The notes under the pieces were generated by a model. That model worked only from the letters and a program-made list of their open reading frames with translations, searched no databases and had not been told where the DNA came from. From positions 1,676,743 to 1,740,742 of the forward strand of contig NC_051119.1 in assembly GCF_014839805.1 (NCBI RefSeq): 64,000 bases of DNA, in the 5' to 3' direction. Numbering within the stretch: position 1 is the stretch's first letter; each line of letters opens with the position of its first letter. The stretch comes from Manduca sexta. Lineage: Eukaryota > Arthropoda > Insecta > Lepidoptera > Sphingidae. Shown here in pieces: positions 32,748-44,386 of this stretch. Made by a program: the position numbers and the translations under genes.

Positions 32748-33019
32748 AGGCTCGCGACAAATGTTCCCCTTATGGGCGTGCATTCGGTGTGGACACTGAA
32801 CGCACAAGAATTACTTACTTCGGGAGTTTATCTCTAACACTTTATGAAACGCAACTACAAGCTGTATTTATGTTAGTTTTTGCGAGACCGGTATAAGGTA
32901 TTACCTCGGTCGAACCGAGTTATACCACTTTGTTACGTCGACATACTAGGAATTACTCTTGCTATAATAATCAACATTGGTTAAAGACGCTTAGCAAAGG
33001 AAATAGACAAAGCGCTAGT

Positions 33020-33245
33020 ACTGTTTTTAGACACACGCTTACGTTTTTAATTTCGGAAGGGGTAGGCACAGCCAATGACGTTTTGTAATAAAAACAGGCC
33101 ACAGCGCAATAAGTTGATATACATGATACAGGGCGAGCGTATTTCCAAACCTATCAGGTGATAATTTCGGATTCAAGAGCTTGGGATTCTAACTCGGGTC
33201 CTAAAACCATTAGTATTGCGCACACAATACAACTACGCTACATAG
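33020..33245 (-). mobile_element. degenerate SINE-C
   Basis: 'cggaaggggtaggcacagcc', 'gggattctaactcgggtcct' and 'acacaatacaactacgctac' follow SINE-C order on the minus strand. Confidence 0.6.
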
Positions 33246-33694
33246 TTATTAGACTATATGAAATTATTATGAAGGAGAGCAGAGTTGCATATAAAATTCC
33301 GCCCCTGTTTTTGTTTCCAGCCCAATGCAATAATAAGTATACTAACAAACCATAATATCTACAGTCGTTCAATATTCTACAATATGCGGCACACCTAGCT
33401 AAAGTTAGGTAATAAAGTGTACCTAAAAGCCTAAATTACTGCCTACCCAGGTCTTTTAGGCGATAAAATCAAGCCTAGTTATAGATTTTGTATACAAAAT
33501 ATATGCGGGTAGCAACACCCTTAAGAGTTTGATGTTGCCAGCTTGAATTTAAAATATCTCGGTTTTTAACAGAAATATTTTATAATACGACGTCTCATGA
33601 TTAGTAATTTCTTGAAAATTGTTAGTTTAGATTTTTTTAAGATATACAGTATGCCTTAATCTCGTACGATTACGAGCGCAATACAATGTCATGC
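33246..33694. other. unannotated stretch
   Basis: No supported feature; it is the unduplicated left flank of the tandem duplication. Confidence 0.4.
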
Positions 33695-34534
33695 AGTTTA
33701 TAATTTGACGGTTCCCAAATCCCAATATCCCTTTTAAGTATGGGTAGTCGTAGATGGTAATGAAAACCGGCGAACAATTCGCGTCTAGTTTTTTAATTAC
33801 ATTCGAATAATTTTTAAAAATCAAACATGGTCCATGGGCAAGTCGAGATTTTTAATATGTAATCACAATAATTCAATACAAATAGTAGGTAAGTGAGTAG
33901 CCATACCTACATCATCCAAGGGTTACATCCATAGCCATACTGGTAAGCAACAACTCGTTGGACTATTTCCAAGATGCTATTTATCATACAAAACAACGGG
34001 TAGTCCTACACCATAATAAATAAACAAATGATGCATTCCAATTAACTCGCCCACTATCACATCATGGGACGTATTACACATGATGAAAAGTGGACGAACT
34101 AATTCTACCTTTGCTTAACCCTTTGGAAATAGAAGACATGAGTGTGTGTGTGCATGTATACCTGATGCTTGCACTACACTTGGTGTATTCCTCAAAATAT
34201 ATATTATATACACTTTTTAGATCTAGCTATATCGATAATTTGTTCTTTATAGGCAGTTTTTTCGTTTACTGTAAAAACTAGGTTCTTAGCAGGAAATTAC
34301 AATCTAGTCTATAAAACTAATAGCAATACAATTTTAACTTAATTTTCTAGGTTTTAAGATATACAGAGCTGATGTTACATTGGCCACTTAGGCAAATATT
34401 CGACTCAATATGCCATGTGTAGTGCCGGACACATTAAATAGTTCCAATTAAAAATGTAAATAATGATACCTGTGGCAACACTTGCGTATTATTGGCGCGC
34501 AAGCAGCGAGCGCTCAGCGCGGGCGTGCGCGCGC

Positions 34535-34638
34535 AGTCAGGACCGCGACGCGTTGCGGAGTGTGTGTGTTGTGTAGTGATTCAGTGATTTGTATTGTGAT
34601 TGCAAAATGTACGAAGTGTTATTGCTCTCATAGTTATT
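34535..34638 (+). promoter_or_regulatory. candidate promoter and non-coding first exon, copy 1
   Basis: A GC-rich CpG-containing block (34495-34560) in an AT-rich region includes an initiator-like GCAGTCAGG near 34533, followed by a possible 5' UTR ending at a donor TTATT/GTAAGT (34639). It looks like a transcription start plus first exon; a short upstream frame (ATG 34607) ends within it. Copy 2 has the same arrangement with its donor at 39917. Confidence 0.35.
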
Positions 34639-34772
34639 GTAAGTTTATTTTATTGCTTTTTGTGTACAAAAATATAGTTCTAGATACGAATTTAATACAA
34701 TATACTCATTGGACATTTTTTGACTTCGGAAAAAGGGGTAGGTAATATTTTCATTTTATATTTTTATTTTAG

Positions 34773-34955
34773 TTTCGTTATTCTATTGACATTGGTCAGT
34801 AAGCCAAATGGTTTTTGGATACAAAATTGATTTGGAAGGATTGCAGTTTCTGCTCGGTATGGCGATAGGTTTGCTACTATCTTGGGCAGATAAGCTTGGC
34901 TATGGGCGCTTTAAGCTTTACGTCTCTCTATCTCTGAAAAAAGTAAAAACTATAT
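34773..34955 (+). CDS. candidate first coding exon, copy 1 (coding from ATG 34808)
   Basis: Acceptor 'tttttattttag' (ending 34772) precedes the exon; ATG at 34808 has a good insect context (CCAAATGG). It encodes MVFGYKIDLEGLQFLLGMAI, GLLLSWADKLGYGRFKLYVS and LSLKKVKTI, 49 codons plus one base, ending at a strong donor ATAT/GTAAGG. If unspliced it stops at 34964-34966. A hydrophobic stretch (about residues 12-26) followed by basic residues would fit a short N-terminal membrane anchor. No further exon was found downstream in the window. I do not recognise the protein; it could also be a stray 5' gene fragment carried in the duplication. Confidence 0.4.
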
Positions 34956-34966
34956 GTAAGGATTAA

Positions 34967-36064
34967 TTCACCGCCGGATTTATATTGCAATTTTACGTTT
35001 TATGATAACAATAATTTGAAATGCTTTGTTTGCCTTGATAACAATTTTATTTAAAACCAATAAAAAATAAAGCAAATGTTTTAGTTGAAAGAATATACCT
35101 CTGCCGACAGATACGCATACATATAAGTAGGTAGTAGGTACCCATAAATATGAAGTACCTCAAATATCGAATAACAAAGCATGCCATTGAACCCCGAATC
35201 TCATTCGTAATGACTCATTAGTTATCTTATAAAGTGCACTAATTAGACTGGAAATGCCCTTCATACAACAATGGTGTGGCACACTGCCGCTTCATAACAA
35301 AGACGACAAAGAGATTGTACCTACCTGGTCTGCATGGAGTCTAGACCAGTGTTTCCCAACCATTCACATTAACATTTTTAAATTGTTTTATGCCCCCATA
35401 CATAATTATTAACCTTTAAAAATTATTTTGTTTCCTAAAGAAATATAAATGATAAGTTTTAGGAAGAAATCACTATGAAATTTGTATCAAAACATATAAT
35501 GAAAAACTGAAAATTCTGTTTCAATTGTCCCCCTTAACTATCAAATTGCCCCCCTGTGGGGCGTGGGCGCCACGTTTCACGGATTCGAGAACTTACCAAA
35601 AACATAGTAACAGTTGAATTGGTAGCAATTTAGGTATAATAAATGTTTTTTTGTTGTCATTCTTGTAATAAAACTATTTTACGAAATATAATATTAAAAC
35701 CGCGGTAAATCCGATAAATAGTTTTATTTTAATGTGTAACATTCGCGTAAACATAAAAAATCGATGTCATACTTATAAGATTTAGATAATACTAATACAG
35801 TATTATAGTAATACTATATAATTCATGTTAATTAATAAGTATCATGGCCAAGTCCTAACGTTAAGTGTTATCACTAAACTAATTTATTTTTAATAAATAT
35901 AGACTCACCATTTCTATTTGTAGACGAACATTATCTCTGTCTCTACTTTGTTACAATTTAAGAGTTCATTCCGCGTAATCAGCCACCTTAATAGCTATAA
36001 TATTTTATTCTAATAGAGATAATAAAAAATGTGAACAATTATTTTTATACGTGCAAAGAAAAGT
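34967..36064. other. stretch after the candidate exon, copy 1 (copy 2: 40245-41342)
   Basis: AT-rich. 35340-35600 begins 'agaccagtgtttcccaacca', which resembles hAT-type inverted ends, and contains 'gcccccctgtggggcgtggg'; no matching right end was found, so no element is called. Confidence 0.4.
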
Positions 36065-36243
36065 GGCTCCACTACAATTGATGGTAAGTGGAGTAGGGCC
36101 GAGATGGAGTGTCCACTGTTGAGAGATGATTACTCCTCGCCGGGCGGCACAGTGACGCCGGCCTGTTCCGACTGGATATACACAGGCTGATCCCAGAACG
36201 CGGCACTTACGTGGGCCACTATGGCGGCTTTTACACCTTGTGT
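36065..36243 (+). mobile_element. SINE-D 5' part, copy 1 of duplication
   Basis: 'ctccactacaattgatggta', 'gaacgcggcacttacgtggg' and 'ttttacaccttgtgtacag' follow SINE-D order. It is cut off where the LINE tail begins, losing the 3' end. Confidence 0.75.
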
Positions 36244-36244
36244 A

Positions 36245-36650
36245 CAGTAAATAAAATAAAATGCTTTATTCATCACGTAGGCGAACATAGTTGCACTTAT
36301 GATAAGTCAAGGTACATGAGAATATTTAATTATTACTTAGATAAAGTCGCTTATATAAACTAAAGACAATTTATATTGGACATAAAATAAATTAAAGTCT
36401 AAAAAGTAAACAAAGAAGCCAGCTCGGGCTGGCAGGAAATAAGAAATAATCTTAATGAAGATAAAGGGAGGAACGCGTCGCGATCCTCACCGGTGAGGGC
36501 GATAAAAGCCCTAACCTAGCTAATCTACCAGCCTTTCACTGGATACCTAAGCGATGACTGCCCGAAGAAGGAAGGCAGACAGAAACTCCGGACTTTTTTG
36601 TTGTCATCAATTGTCCATTGAATCTTTTGTATTCTTTATTTTATAATTTT
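36245..36650 (-). mobile_element. LINE 3'-end fragment, copy 1 of duplication
   Basis: It contains 'tgctttattcatcacgtagg', 'gccagctcgggctggcagga', 'cgcgatcctcaccggtgagg' and 'gaaggaaggcagacagaaac', corresponding to 835-1190 of the first LINE on the opposite strand. Confidence 0.85.
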
Positions 36651-37499
36651 TGTTTCGTGTTCTTTACCCAGACGCATATAAAACATATCCTACCACCAAC
36701 CATTATAAATAGTAGTCGTCGTCAAACATATCTCGGACAAGTCGAGATACGGTCAAGGTTATCTCCACAACTCCTTTTTACATATTTGTTTCCATAACAC
36801 AAAAATTTCTAGGTGTGCCAAGAAGAAATAATTATAAGCATAATAAAACAAAAGATGATTCCTGAGAGGGTTGTGCACTCATATGAAAAGTTTAATTAAT
36901 TTATTCCTTATGTTACGAGCATATAAATGAACTGCTCTAAACAACAATAAAAAAACTAATTGTATTTTTTTTATCCTCTCTTTATCATGTACCTTAAACT
37001 GATTTTGAAAAGAGCAACACCAGAGTTTGTTGCCTGTTCTTCTCTGATGAGCACTGCTTTCCGAACTGGTGGTAAAGTTAATATTGACGGAATCTAAATA
37101 ATGTATAACATTTTACAGATTCAAATAAATCATTTCATTTCATAACGATATACAAATCTTTTACTCGATATTTCATAGACAGCTTTTATTGTACCAAAGT
37201 CACTTATAAATATTTATTTTTCACTATTTAATATAAATACCTAGCAGACTGTGTGCGAGGTATTTCTAAGAAATTTAAATAAAACCTGAGTAAATAATGA
37301 GAATAACACGCCATTTTGTTTACAAACGCCAATACTAACTGCTATTGAAATAAAGTAATTCTTTGGTGGATTATAATGAAACGATTAAGAACAGGTGTAA
37401 ATGAATAAATTAAGTAGTTTTAATGCAATATATTAAAAGATTATCGTTATTTAAACAATTATATACTTATTTGATGCAGTTACAATATAAGTAGAGCAG
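36651..37499. other. unannotated stretch, copy 1 of duplication
   Basis: AT-rich with no supported feature; the counterpart is 41931-42782. Confidence 0.4.
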
Positions 37500-37640
37500 T
37501 ACTCTTGGTAGGTCTCACATATGTGAGAATCCGTCTGGGCAAGTACCACCGAAATATCTATTTCTGCCGCCAAGGAGCAGTGTGTAGTCATTGTTGTATT
37601 CCGGTTTGAAGGACATTGTACTGAATGCAATACACAATCT
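37500..37640 (+). mobile_element. SINE-B 5' fragment, copy 1 of duplication
   Basis: 'ggtaggtctcacatatgtga', 'caagtaccaccgaaatatct' and 'ttccggtttgaaggacattg' match SINE-B; the 3' half is missing. Confidence 0.75.
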
Positions 37641-37793
37641 TCTAATTCATGAATATATATAGTTAAACATTTTTAAAACTGTGAAGGTAATATTGTGTAT
37701 TTAATTAGAATGTGGGTAGTTCCGTACAGATGTCGAACAGGCCGACACACTGTCGACTGCCGAGTCATCACTTATATAATAGATTAGCTTTTG

Positions 37794-38303
37794 TCCGCGG
37801 CTCCGCCCGCTAGATAAAGTTTTTCTGGGCTTAGTTTTCTGCTATAAAAATCACGCTATATATTTTCCCGGCATAGACAGTTGTCAATGTTCTTCCCAAG
37901 GTCTCAAACTATTTCCATACTAAATTTAATCTAAATCCGTTGCGTAGTTTATGATTTTATCGCGTCAGACGGGCATACCGATGCAGCGGAGGACTTTGCT
38001 TTATAATATATTTCTTAGTACTTTTTAAAAGAAACAATTCCATCATACATACTTCTTACGTAACGAATAACCGTTTACTTGCGCGCGCAACGGAAGCTCT
38101 CAAGGGAATAAATTTTCCTTGTTTTTGCAACATTTTTTATTGATGCTTCGCTCCTATTGGTCATAGCGTGATGATATACACCCTATAGCAATCCTCGATA
38201 AATGGGTTTTCAACACTAAAATAATTTTTCAATTCGAACCAGTAGTTCCTGACTGTAGCGCGTTCAAACAAACAAACTCTTCAGCTCTATATAATAGTAT
38301 AGA
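37794..38303 (-). mobile_element. short Helitron, single-unit form, copy 1 of duplication
   Basis: On the minus strand it begins TCTATACTATTATATAGAGC after an A and ends with the GC-rich hairpin and TTAG (CTAG in copy 2) before a T. It includes one 'ataggagcgaagcatcaat' unit only. Confidence 0.8.
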
Positions 38304-38339
38304 TAATCTATACTCTCACTCCTATCGGTGCAGTGAAGT

Positions 38340-38600
38340 CATGACACACATAGCATCATGCCTTTCTCTCTTTTAAAAGGTAGGCAGCGATATAATACCA
38401 CATTTCTTCATTTCACCAGCTATGTTAAGTCCTAATATGTAAGAGGGTGCAGGCCTATTGCCATTTACCGGGCATATTTCCAGACTTTGGGCTGATACTG
38501 AGTAGAAAAACTCAGTATCTTTTTTCCCGAGGCTGGATTCGTACTCAAGACCTCATCACGACAGTCATATCCTGCACGCAATTCACGTCACGGGGTAAAT
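38340..38600 (-). mobile_element. diverged SINE-C, copy 1 of duplication
   Basis: 'atagcatcatgcctttctct', 'catatttccagactttgggc' and 'aggctggattcgtactcaag' follow SINE-C order on the minus strand. Confidence 0.65.
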
Positions 38601-38645
38601 AGAAGTCACTAGGTGCTCGTATGAAAAAAATATTTGTTGACATTA

Positions 38646-38963
38646 AGCGGCGATAGCCTAGTTGGGTGTGGAACGGACCAAGACGAATGTCCGCAGGTTC
38701 AAATCCCAAGGGCACACACCTCTGACTTTTCTAAAAAAAAACATGTGTGTATTCTTTGTAAATTTATCGTTCGCTTTAACGATGAAGGAAAACATCGTGA
38801 GGAAACCTGCATACCTGAGAAGTTCTCTATAGGAATTTCGAGGGTGTGTAAAGTCTACCAATCCGCACTAGGCCAGCGTGGTGGACTAAGGCCTAAACCC
38901 TCTCATTAGTAGAGGAGGCCCGTGCTCAGCAGTGGGTAAGTATATAATACAGGGCTGATATTA
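38646..38963 (+). mobile_element. SINE-A, full length, at the end of duplication copy 1
   Basis: Target repeats 'ttgacatta' (38637-38645) and 'ttggcatta' (38964-38972) flank it. The head lacks four bases around 38680 compared with other copies ('ggaccaagacgaatgtcc'). Confidence 0.9.
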
Positions 38964-40050
38964 TTGGCATTAGTTTATAATTTGACGGTTCCCAAATCCC
39001 AATATCCCTTTTAAGTATGGGTAGTCGTAGATGGTAATGAAAACCGGCGAACAATTCGCGTCTAGTTTTTTAATTACATTCGAATTATTTTTAAAAATCA
39101 AACATGGTCCATGGGCAAGTCGAGGTTTTTAATATGTAATCACAATAATTCAATACAAATAGTAGGTAAGTGAGTAGCCATACCTACATCATCCAAGGGT
39201 TACATCCATAGCCATACTGGTAAGCAACAACTCGTTGGACTACTTCCAAGATGCTATTTATCATACAAAACAACGGGTAGTCCTACACCATAATAAATAA
39301 ACAAATGATGCATTCAAATTAACTCGCCCACTATCACTTCATGGGACGTAATACACATGATGAAAAGTGGACGAACTAATTTTACCTTTGCTTACCCCTT
39401 TGGAAATAGAAGGCACGAGTGTGTGCAGATTTACCTAATGCCTGCAGTACACTTGGCGTATGCTCAAAAATATATATTATAATATACACTTTTTAGATCG
39501 AGCTATGTCGATAATTTGTTCTTTATAGGCAGTTCTTTTTCCTTTATTGTAAGAAGTAGGTTCTTAGCAAGAAATTACAATCTAGTCTATAAAACTAATA
39601 GCAATACAATTCTAACTTAATTTTCTAGGTTTTAAGATATACAGAGTTGATGTTACATTGGCCACTTAGGTAAATATTCGTTTCAATTAGCCATGTGTAG
39701 TGCTGGACACATTAAATAGTTCCGATTAAAATTGTAAATAATGATACGTGTGGCAACACTTGCGCATTATTGGCGCGCAAGCAGCAAGCGCTCAGCGCGG
39801 GCGTGCGCGCGCAGTCAGGACCGCGACGCGTTGCGGAGTGTGTGTATCGTGTAGTGATTCAGTGATTTGTATTGTGATTGCAAAATGTACGAAGTGTTAT
39901 TGCTCTCATAGTTATTGTAAGTTTATTTTATTGCTTTTTGTGTACAAAAATATAGATCTAGATACGAATTTAATACAATTTACTCATTGGACATTTTTTG
40001 ACTTCGGAAAAAGGGGTAGGTAATATTTTCATTTTATGTTTTTATTTTAG

Positions 40051-40233
40051 TTTCGTTATTCTATTGACATTGGTCAGTAAGCCAAATGGTTTTGGGATAC
40101 AAAATTGATTTGGAAGGATTGCAGTTTCTGCTCGGTATGGCGATAGGTTTGCTACTATCTTGGGCAGATAAGCTTGGCTATGGGCGCTTTAAGCTTTACG
40201 TCTCTCTATCTCTGAAAAAAGTAAAAACTATAT
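40051..40233 (+). CDS. candidate first coding exon, copy 2 (coding from ATG 40086)
   Basis: The same structure as copy 1: acceptor ending at 40050, ATG 40086, donor ATAT/GTAAGG at 40234. Over the 148 coding bases I see one difference (Phe3 to Leu), while the region just upstream of the exon differs by roughly one base in twenty. Both copies are open. Confidence 0.4.
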
Positions 40234-41342
40234 GTAAGGATTAATTAACCGCCGGATTTATATTGCAATTTTACGTTTTATGATAACAATAATTTGAAAT
40301 GATTTGTTTGCCTTGATAACATTTTTATTTAAAACCAATAAAAAATAAAGCAAATGTTTTAGTTGAAAGAATATACCTCTGCCGACAGATACGCATACAT
40401 ATAAGTAGGTAGTAGGTACCCATAAATATGAAGTACCTCAAATATCGAATAACAAAGCATGCCATTGAACCCCGAATCCCAATCGTAATGACTCATTAGT
40501 TATCTTATAAAGTGCACCAATTACACTGGAAATGCCCTTCATACAACAATGGTGTGGCACACTGCCGCTTCATAACAAAGACGACAAAGAGATTGTACCT
40601 ACCTGGTCTGCATGGAGTCTAGACCAGTGTTTCCCAACCATTCACATTAACATTTTTAAATTTTTTATGCTCCCATACATAATTATTAACCTTTAAAAAT
40701 TCTTTTGTTACCTAAAGAAATATAAATGATAAGTTTTAGGAAGAAATCACTATGAAATTTGTATCAAAACATATAATGAAAAACTGAAAATTCTGTTTCA
40801 ATTGTTCCCCTTAACTATCAAATTGCCCCCCTGTGGGGCGTGGGCGCCACGTTTCACGGATTCGAGAACTAACCAAAAACATAGTAACAGTTGAATTGGT
40901 AGCAATTTCGGTATAATATTTTTTTTTTGTTGTCATACTTGTAATAAAACTATTTTACGAAATTTAAATATTAAAACACACGGATATAAGTCCGAATAAA
41001 AATTTAATATTAAATGTCTAACATTTGCGTAAACATAAAAAATCGTCGTCTACTTATAAGATTTAGATAATACTAATACATTATTATAGTAATACTATAT
41101 AATTCATGTTAAATAATAAGTATGATGGCCAACGTTGTTATAACTAAACTGATTTTTTTTAATAAATATAGACACACCATTTCTATTTGTAGACGAACAT
41201 TATCTCTGTCTCTTTCTACTTTGTTACAATTTAAGAGTTCATTCAGCGTAATCAGCCACCTTAATAGCTATAATATTTTATTCTAATAGAGATAATAAAA
41301 AATGTGAACAATTATTTTTATACGTGCAAAGAAAAGTGGCTC

Positions 41343-41520
41343 CACTACAATTGATGGTAAGTGGAGTAGGGCCCAGATGTAGTGTCCACTGATGAGAGAT
41401 GATTACTCCTCGCCGGGCGGCACAGTGACGCCGGCCTGTTCCGACTGGATATACACAGGCTGATCCCGGAACGCGGCACTTACGTGGGCCACTATGGCGG
41501 CTTTTACACCTTGTGTACAG
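41343..41520 (+). mobile_element. SINE-D 5' part, copy 2 of duplication
   Basis: Counterpart of 36065-36243 with a few substitutions. Confidence 0.75.
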
Positions 41521-41521
41521 T

Positions 41522-41930
41522 AAATAAAATAAAATGCTTTATTCATCACGTAGGCGAACATAGTTGCACTTATGATAAGTCAAGGTACATGAGAATATTT
41601 AATTATTACTTAGATAAAGTCGCTTATATAAACTAAAGACAATTTATATTGGACATAAAATAAATTAAAGTCTAAAAAGTAAACAAAGAAGCCAGCTCGG
41701 GCTGGCAGGAAAGAAGAAATAATATTATGTAAATAATCTTAATAAAGATAAAGGGAGGAACGCGTCGCGATCCTCACCGGTGAGGGCGATAAAAGCCCTA
41801 ACCTAGCTAACCTACCAGCCTTTCACTGGATACCTAAGCGATGACTGCCCGAAGAAGGAAGGCAGAAAGAAACTCCGGACTTTTTTGTTGTCATCAATTG
41901 TCCATTGAATCTTTTGTATTCTTTTTTTTA
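41522..41930 (-). mobile_element. LINE 3'-end fragment, copy 2 of duplication
   Basis: Counterpart of 36245-36650; it carries a short extra 'aatattatgtaaataatc' stretch near 41720. Confidence 0.85.
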
Positions 41931-42782
41931 TAATTTTTGTTTCGTGTTCTTTACCCAGACGCATATAAAACATATCCTACCACCAACCATTATAAATAGT
42001 AGTCGTCGTCAAACATATCTTGGACAAGTCGAGATACGGTCAAGGTTATCTCCACAACTCCTTTTTACATATTTGTTTCCATAACACAAAAATTTCAAGG
42101 TGTGCCAAGAAGAAATAATTATAAGCATAATAAAACAAAACATGATTCCTGAGAGGGTTGAGCACTCATATAAAAAGTTTAATTAATTTATTCCTTATGT
42201 TACGAGCATATAAACGAACTGCTCTAAACAACAATAAAAAACCAATTGTATTTTTTTTATCCTCTCTTTATCATGTACCTTAAACTGATTTTGAAAAGAG
42301 CAACACCAGAGTTTGTTGCCTGTTCTTCTCTGATGAGCACTGCTTTCCGAACTGGTGGTAAAGTTAATATTGACGGAATCTAAATAATGTATAACATTTT
42401 ACAGATTCAAATAAATCATTTCATTTCATAACGATATACAAATCTTTTACTCGATATTTCATAGACAGCTTTTATTGTACCAAAGTCACTTATAAATGTT
42501 TATTTTAATTCACTATTTAATATAAATACCTAGTAGACTGTGTGCGAGGTATTTCTAAGAAATTTAAATAAAACCTGAGTAAATAATGATAAATAACACG
42601 CCATTTTGTTTACAAACGCCAATACTAACTGCTATTGAAATAAAGTAATTCTTTGGTGGATTATAATGAAACGATTAAGAACAGGTGTAAATGAATAAAT
42701 TAAGTAGTTTTAATGCAATATATTAAAAGTATTTAAACAATTATATACTTATTTGATGCAGTTACAATATAAGTAGAGCAGT

Positions 42783-42910
42783 ACTCTTGGTAGGTCTCTC
42801 ATATGTGAGAGTCTGGGCAGGTACCACCGAAATATCTATTTCTGCCGCTAAGGAGCAGTGTGTAGTCATTGTTGTATTCCGGTTTGAAGGACATTGTACT
42901 GAATGCAATA
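42783..42910 (+). mobile_element. SINE-B 5' fragment, copy 2 of duplication
   Basis: Counterpart of 37500-37640 with a small deletion after 'catatgtgaga'. Confidence 0.75.
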
Positions 42911-43070
42911 CACAATCTTCTATTCATGAATACATATAGTTAAACATTTTTAAAACTGTGAAGGTAATATTGTGTATTTAATTAGAATGTGGGTAGTTCC
43001 GTACAGATGTCGAACAGGCCGACACACTGTCGACTGCCAAGTCATCACTTATATAATAGACTAGCTTTTG

Positions 43071-43582
43071 TCCGCGGCTCCGCCCGCTAGATAAAGTTTT
43101 TCTGGGCTTAGTTTTCTGCTATAAAAATCACGCTATATATTTTCCCGGCATTGACAGTTGTCAATGTTCTTCCCAAGGTCTCAAACTATTTCCATACTAA
43201 ATTTCATCTATATCCGTTGCGTAGTTTATGATTTTATCGCGTCAGACGGGCATACCGATGCAGCGGAGGACTTTGCTTTATAATATATTTCTTAGTACTT
43301 TTTAAAAGAAACAATTCCATCATACATACTTCTTACGTAACGAATTACCGTTTACTTAGCGCGCGCAACGGAAGCTCTCAAGGGAATAAATTTTCCTTGT
43401 TTTTGCAACATTTTTTATTGATGCTTCGCTCCTATTGGTCATAGCGTGATGATATACACCCTATAGCAATCCTCGATAAATGGGTTTTTCAACACTAAAA
43501 TAATTTTTCAATTCGAACCAGTAGTTCCTGACTGTAGCGCGTTCAAACAAACAAACTCTTCAGCTCTATATAATAGTATAGA
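43071..43582 (-). mobile_element. short Helitron, copy 2 of duplication
   Basis: Counterpart of 37794-38303. The terminal CTAG is intact here (43071-43074), with A and T flanks as expected for Helitron insertion. Confidence 0.8.
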
Positions 43583-43619
43583 TAATCTATACTCTCACTC
43601 CTATCGGTGCAGTGAAGTC

Positions 43620-43870
43620 ATGACACACATAGCATCATGCCTTTCTCTCTTTTAAAAGGTAGGCAGCGGTATAATACCACATTTCTTCATTTCACCAGCT
43701 ATGTTAAGTCCTAATATGTAAGAGGGTGCAGGCCTATTGCCATTTACCGGGCATATTTCCAGACTTCGGGCTGATACTGAGTAGAAAAACTCAGTATCTT
43801 TTTTCCCGAGGCTGGATTCGTACTCAAGACCTCATCACGACAGTCATATCCTGCACGCAATTCACGTCAC
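43620..43870 (-). mobile_element. diverged SINE-C, copy 2 of duplication
   Basis: Counterpart of 38340-38600. Confidence 0.65.
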
Positions 43871-43924
43871 GGGGTAAATAGAAGTCACTAGGTGCTCGTA
43901 TGAAAAAAATATTTGTTGGCATTA

Positions 43925-44242
43925 AGCGGCGATAGCCTAGTTGGGTGTGGAACGGACCAAGACGAATGTCCGCAGGTTCAAATCCCAAGGGCACACACCT
44001 CTGACTTTTCTAAAAAAAAACATGTGTGTATTCTTTGTGAATTTATCGTTCGCTTTAAGGGTGAAGGAAAACATCGTGAGGAAACCTGCATACCTGAGAA
44101 GTTCTCTATAGGAATTTCGAGGGTGTGTAAAGTCTACCAATCCGCACTAAGCCAGCGTGGTGGACTAAGGCCTAAACCCTCTCATTAGTAGAGGAGGGCC
44201 GTGCTCAGCAGTGGGTAAGTATATAATACAGGGCTGATATTA
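43925..44242 (+). mobile_element. SINE-A, full length, at the end of duplication copy 2
   Basis: Target repeats 'ttggcatta' (43916-43924) and 'ttgacatta' (44243-44251), the reverse of the A/G pattern in copy 1. Confidence 0.9.
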
Positions 44243-44386
44243 TTGACATTAAACCCTCACGCGTACTAGAGGAGGTATATGGGGTCAAATGCGCAACCGA
44301 TGAGGCCATCGTCTCTCCTTATATTATGTAGTATGTTGCACTTTCAAAATTTTACTTCGTCATCAAGGCTACGCTTCACATATTGT

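Larger units (their letters stand above)
32130..32829 (-). mobile_element. SINE-X interrupted by a nested LINE, imperfect 14-bp target duplication
   Basis: Parts 32130-32377 and 32758-32829 together make one SINE-X (reverse complement of 6354-6677), with poly-T at the left end. Flanks 'atctcaaacacttt' (32116-32129) and 'atctctaacacttt' (32830-32843) differ at one base. Its interior carries the LINE insertion at 32388-32747. Confidence 0.75.
33695..38971 (+). repeat. tandem segmental duplication, copy 1 (5.28 kb)
   Basis: The segment is collinear with 38972-44250 from its first base ('agtttataatttgacggttc') to the end of the terminal SINE-A. The copies differ by scattered substitutions and small indels, up to several per cent in places, so they are separate units or diverged alleles rather than a simple read duplication. 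All internal elements are shared and therefore predate the duplication. Confidence 0.95.
38972..44250 (+). repeat. tandem segmental duplication, copy 2 (5.28 kb)
   Basis: Second unit, head-to-tail and directly adjoining copy 1 with no gap. It ends at the right target repeat of its terminal SINE-A, after which the sequence becomes unique ('aaccctcacgcgtactagag'). Confidence 0.95.

Noticed and set aside
34482..34745. 87-codon frame over the CpG-rich block (and 39748-40023)
   Set aside because: It reads through what looks like a promoter, 5' UTR and a donor site; the composition is driven by CpG content and the protein has no plausible pattern.
38634..38909. Repeated frames of about 80-91 codons at 18252, 38634, 43913 and 55507 with similar proteins
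   Set aside because: These are all SINE-A copies; the similarity reflects the repeat and not a protein family.
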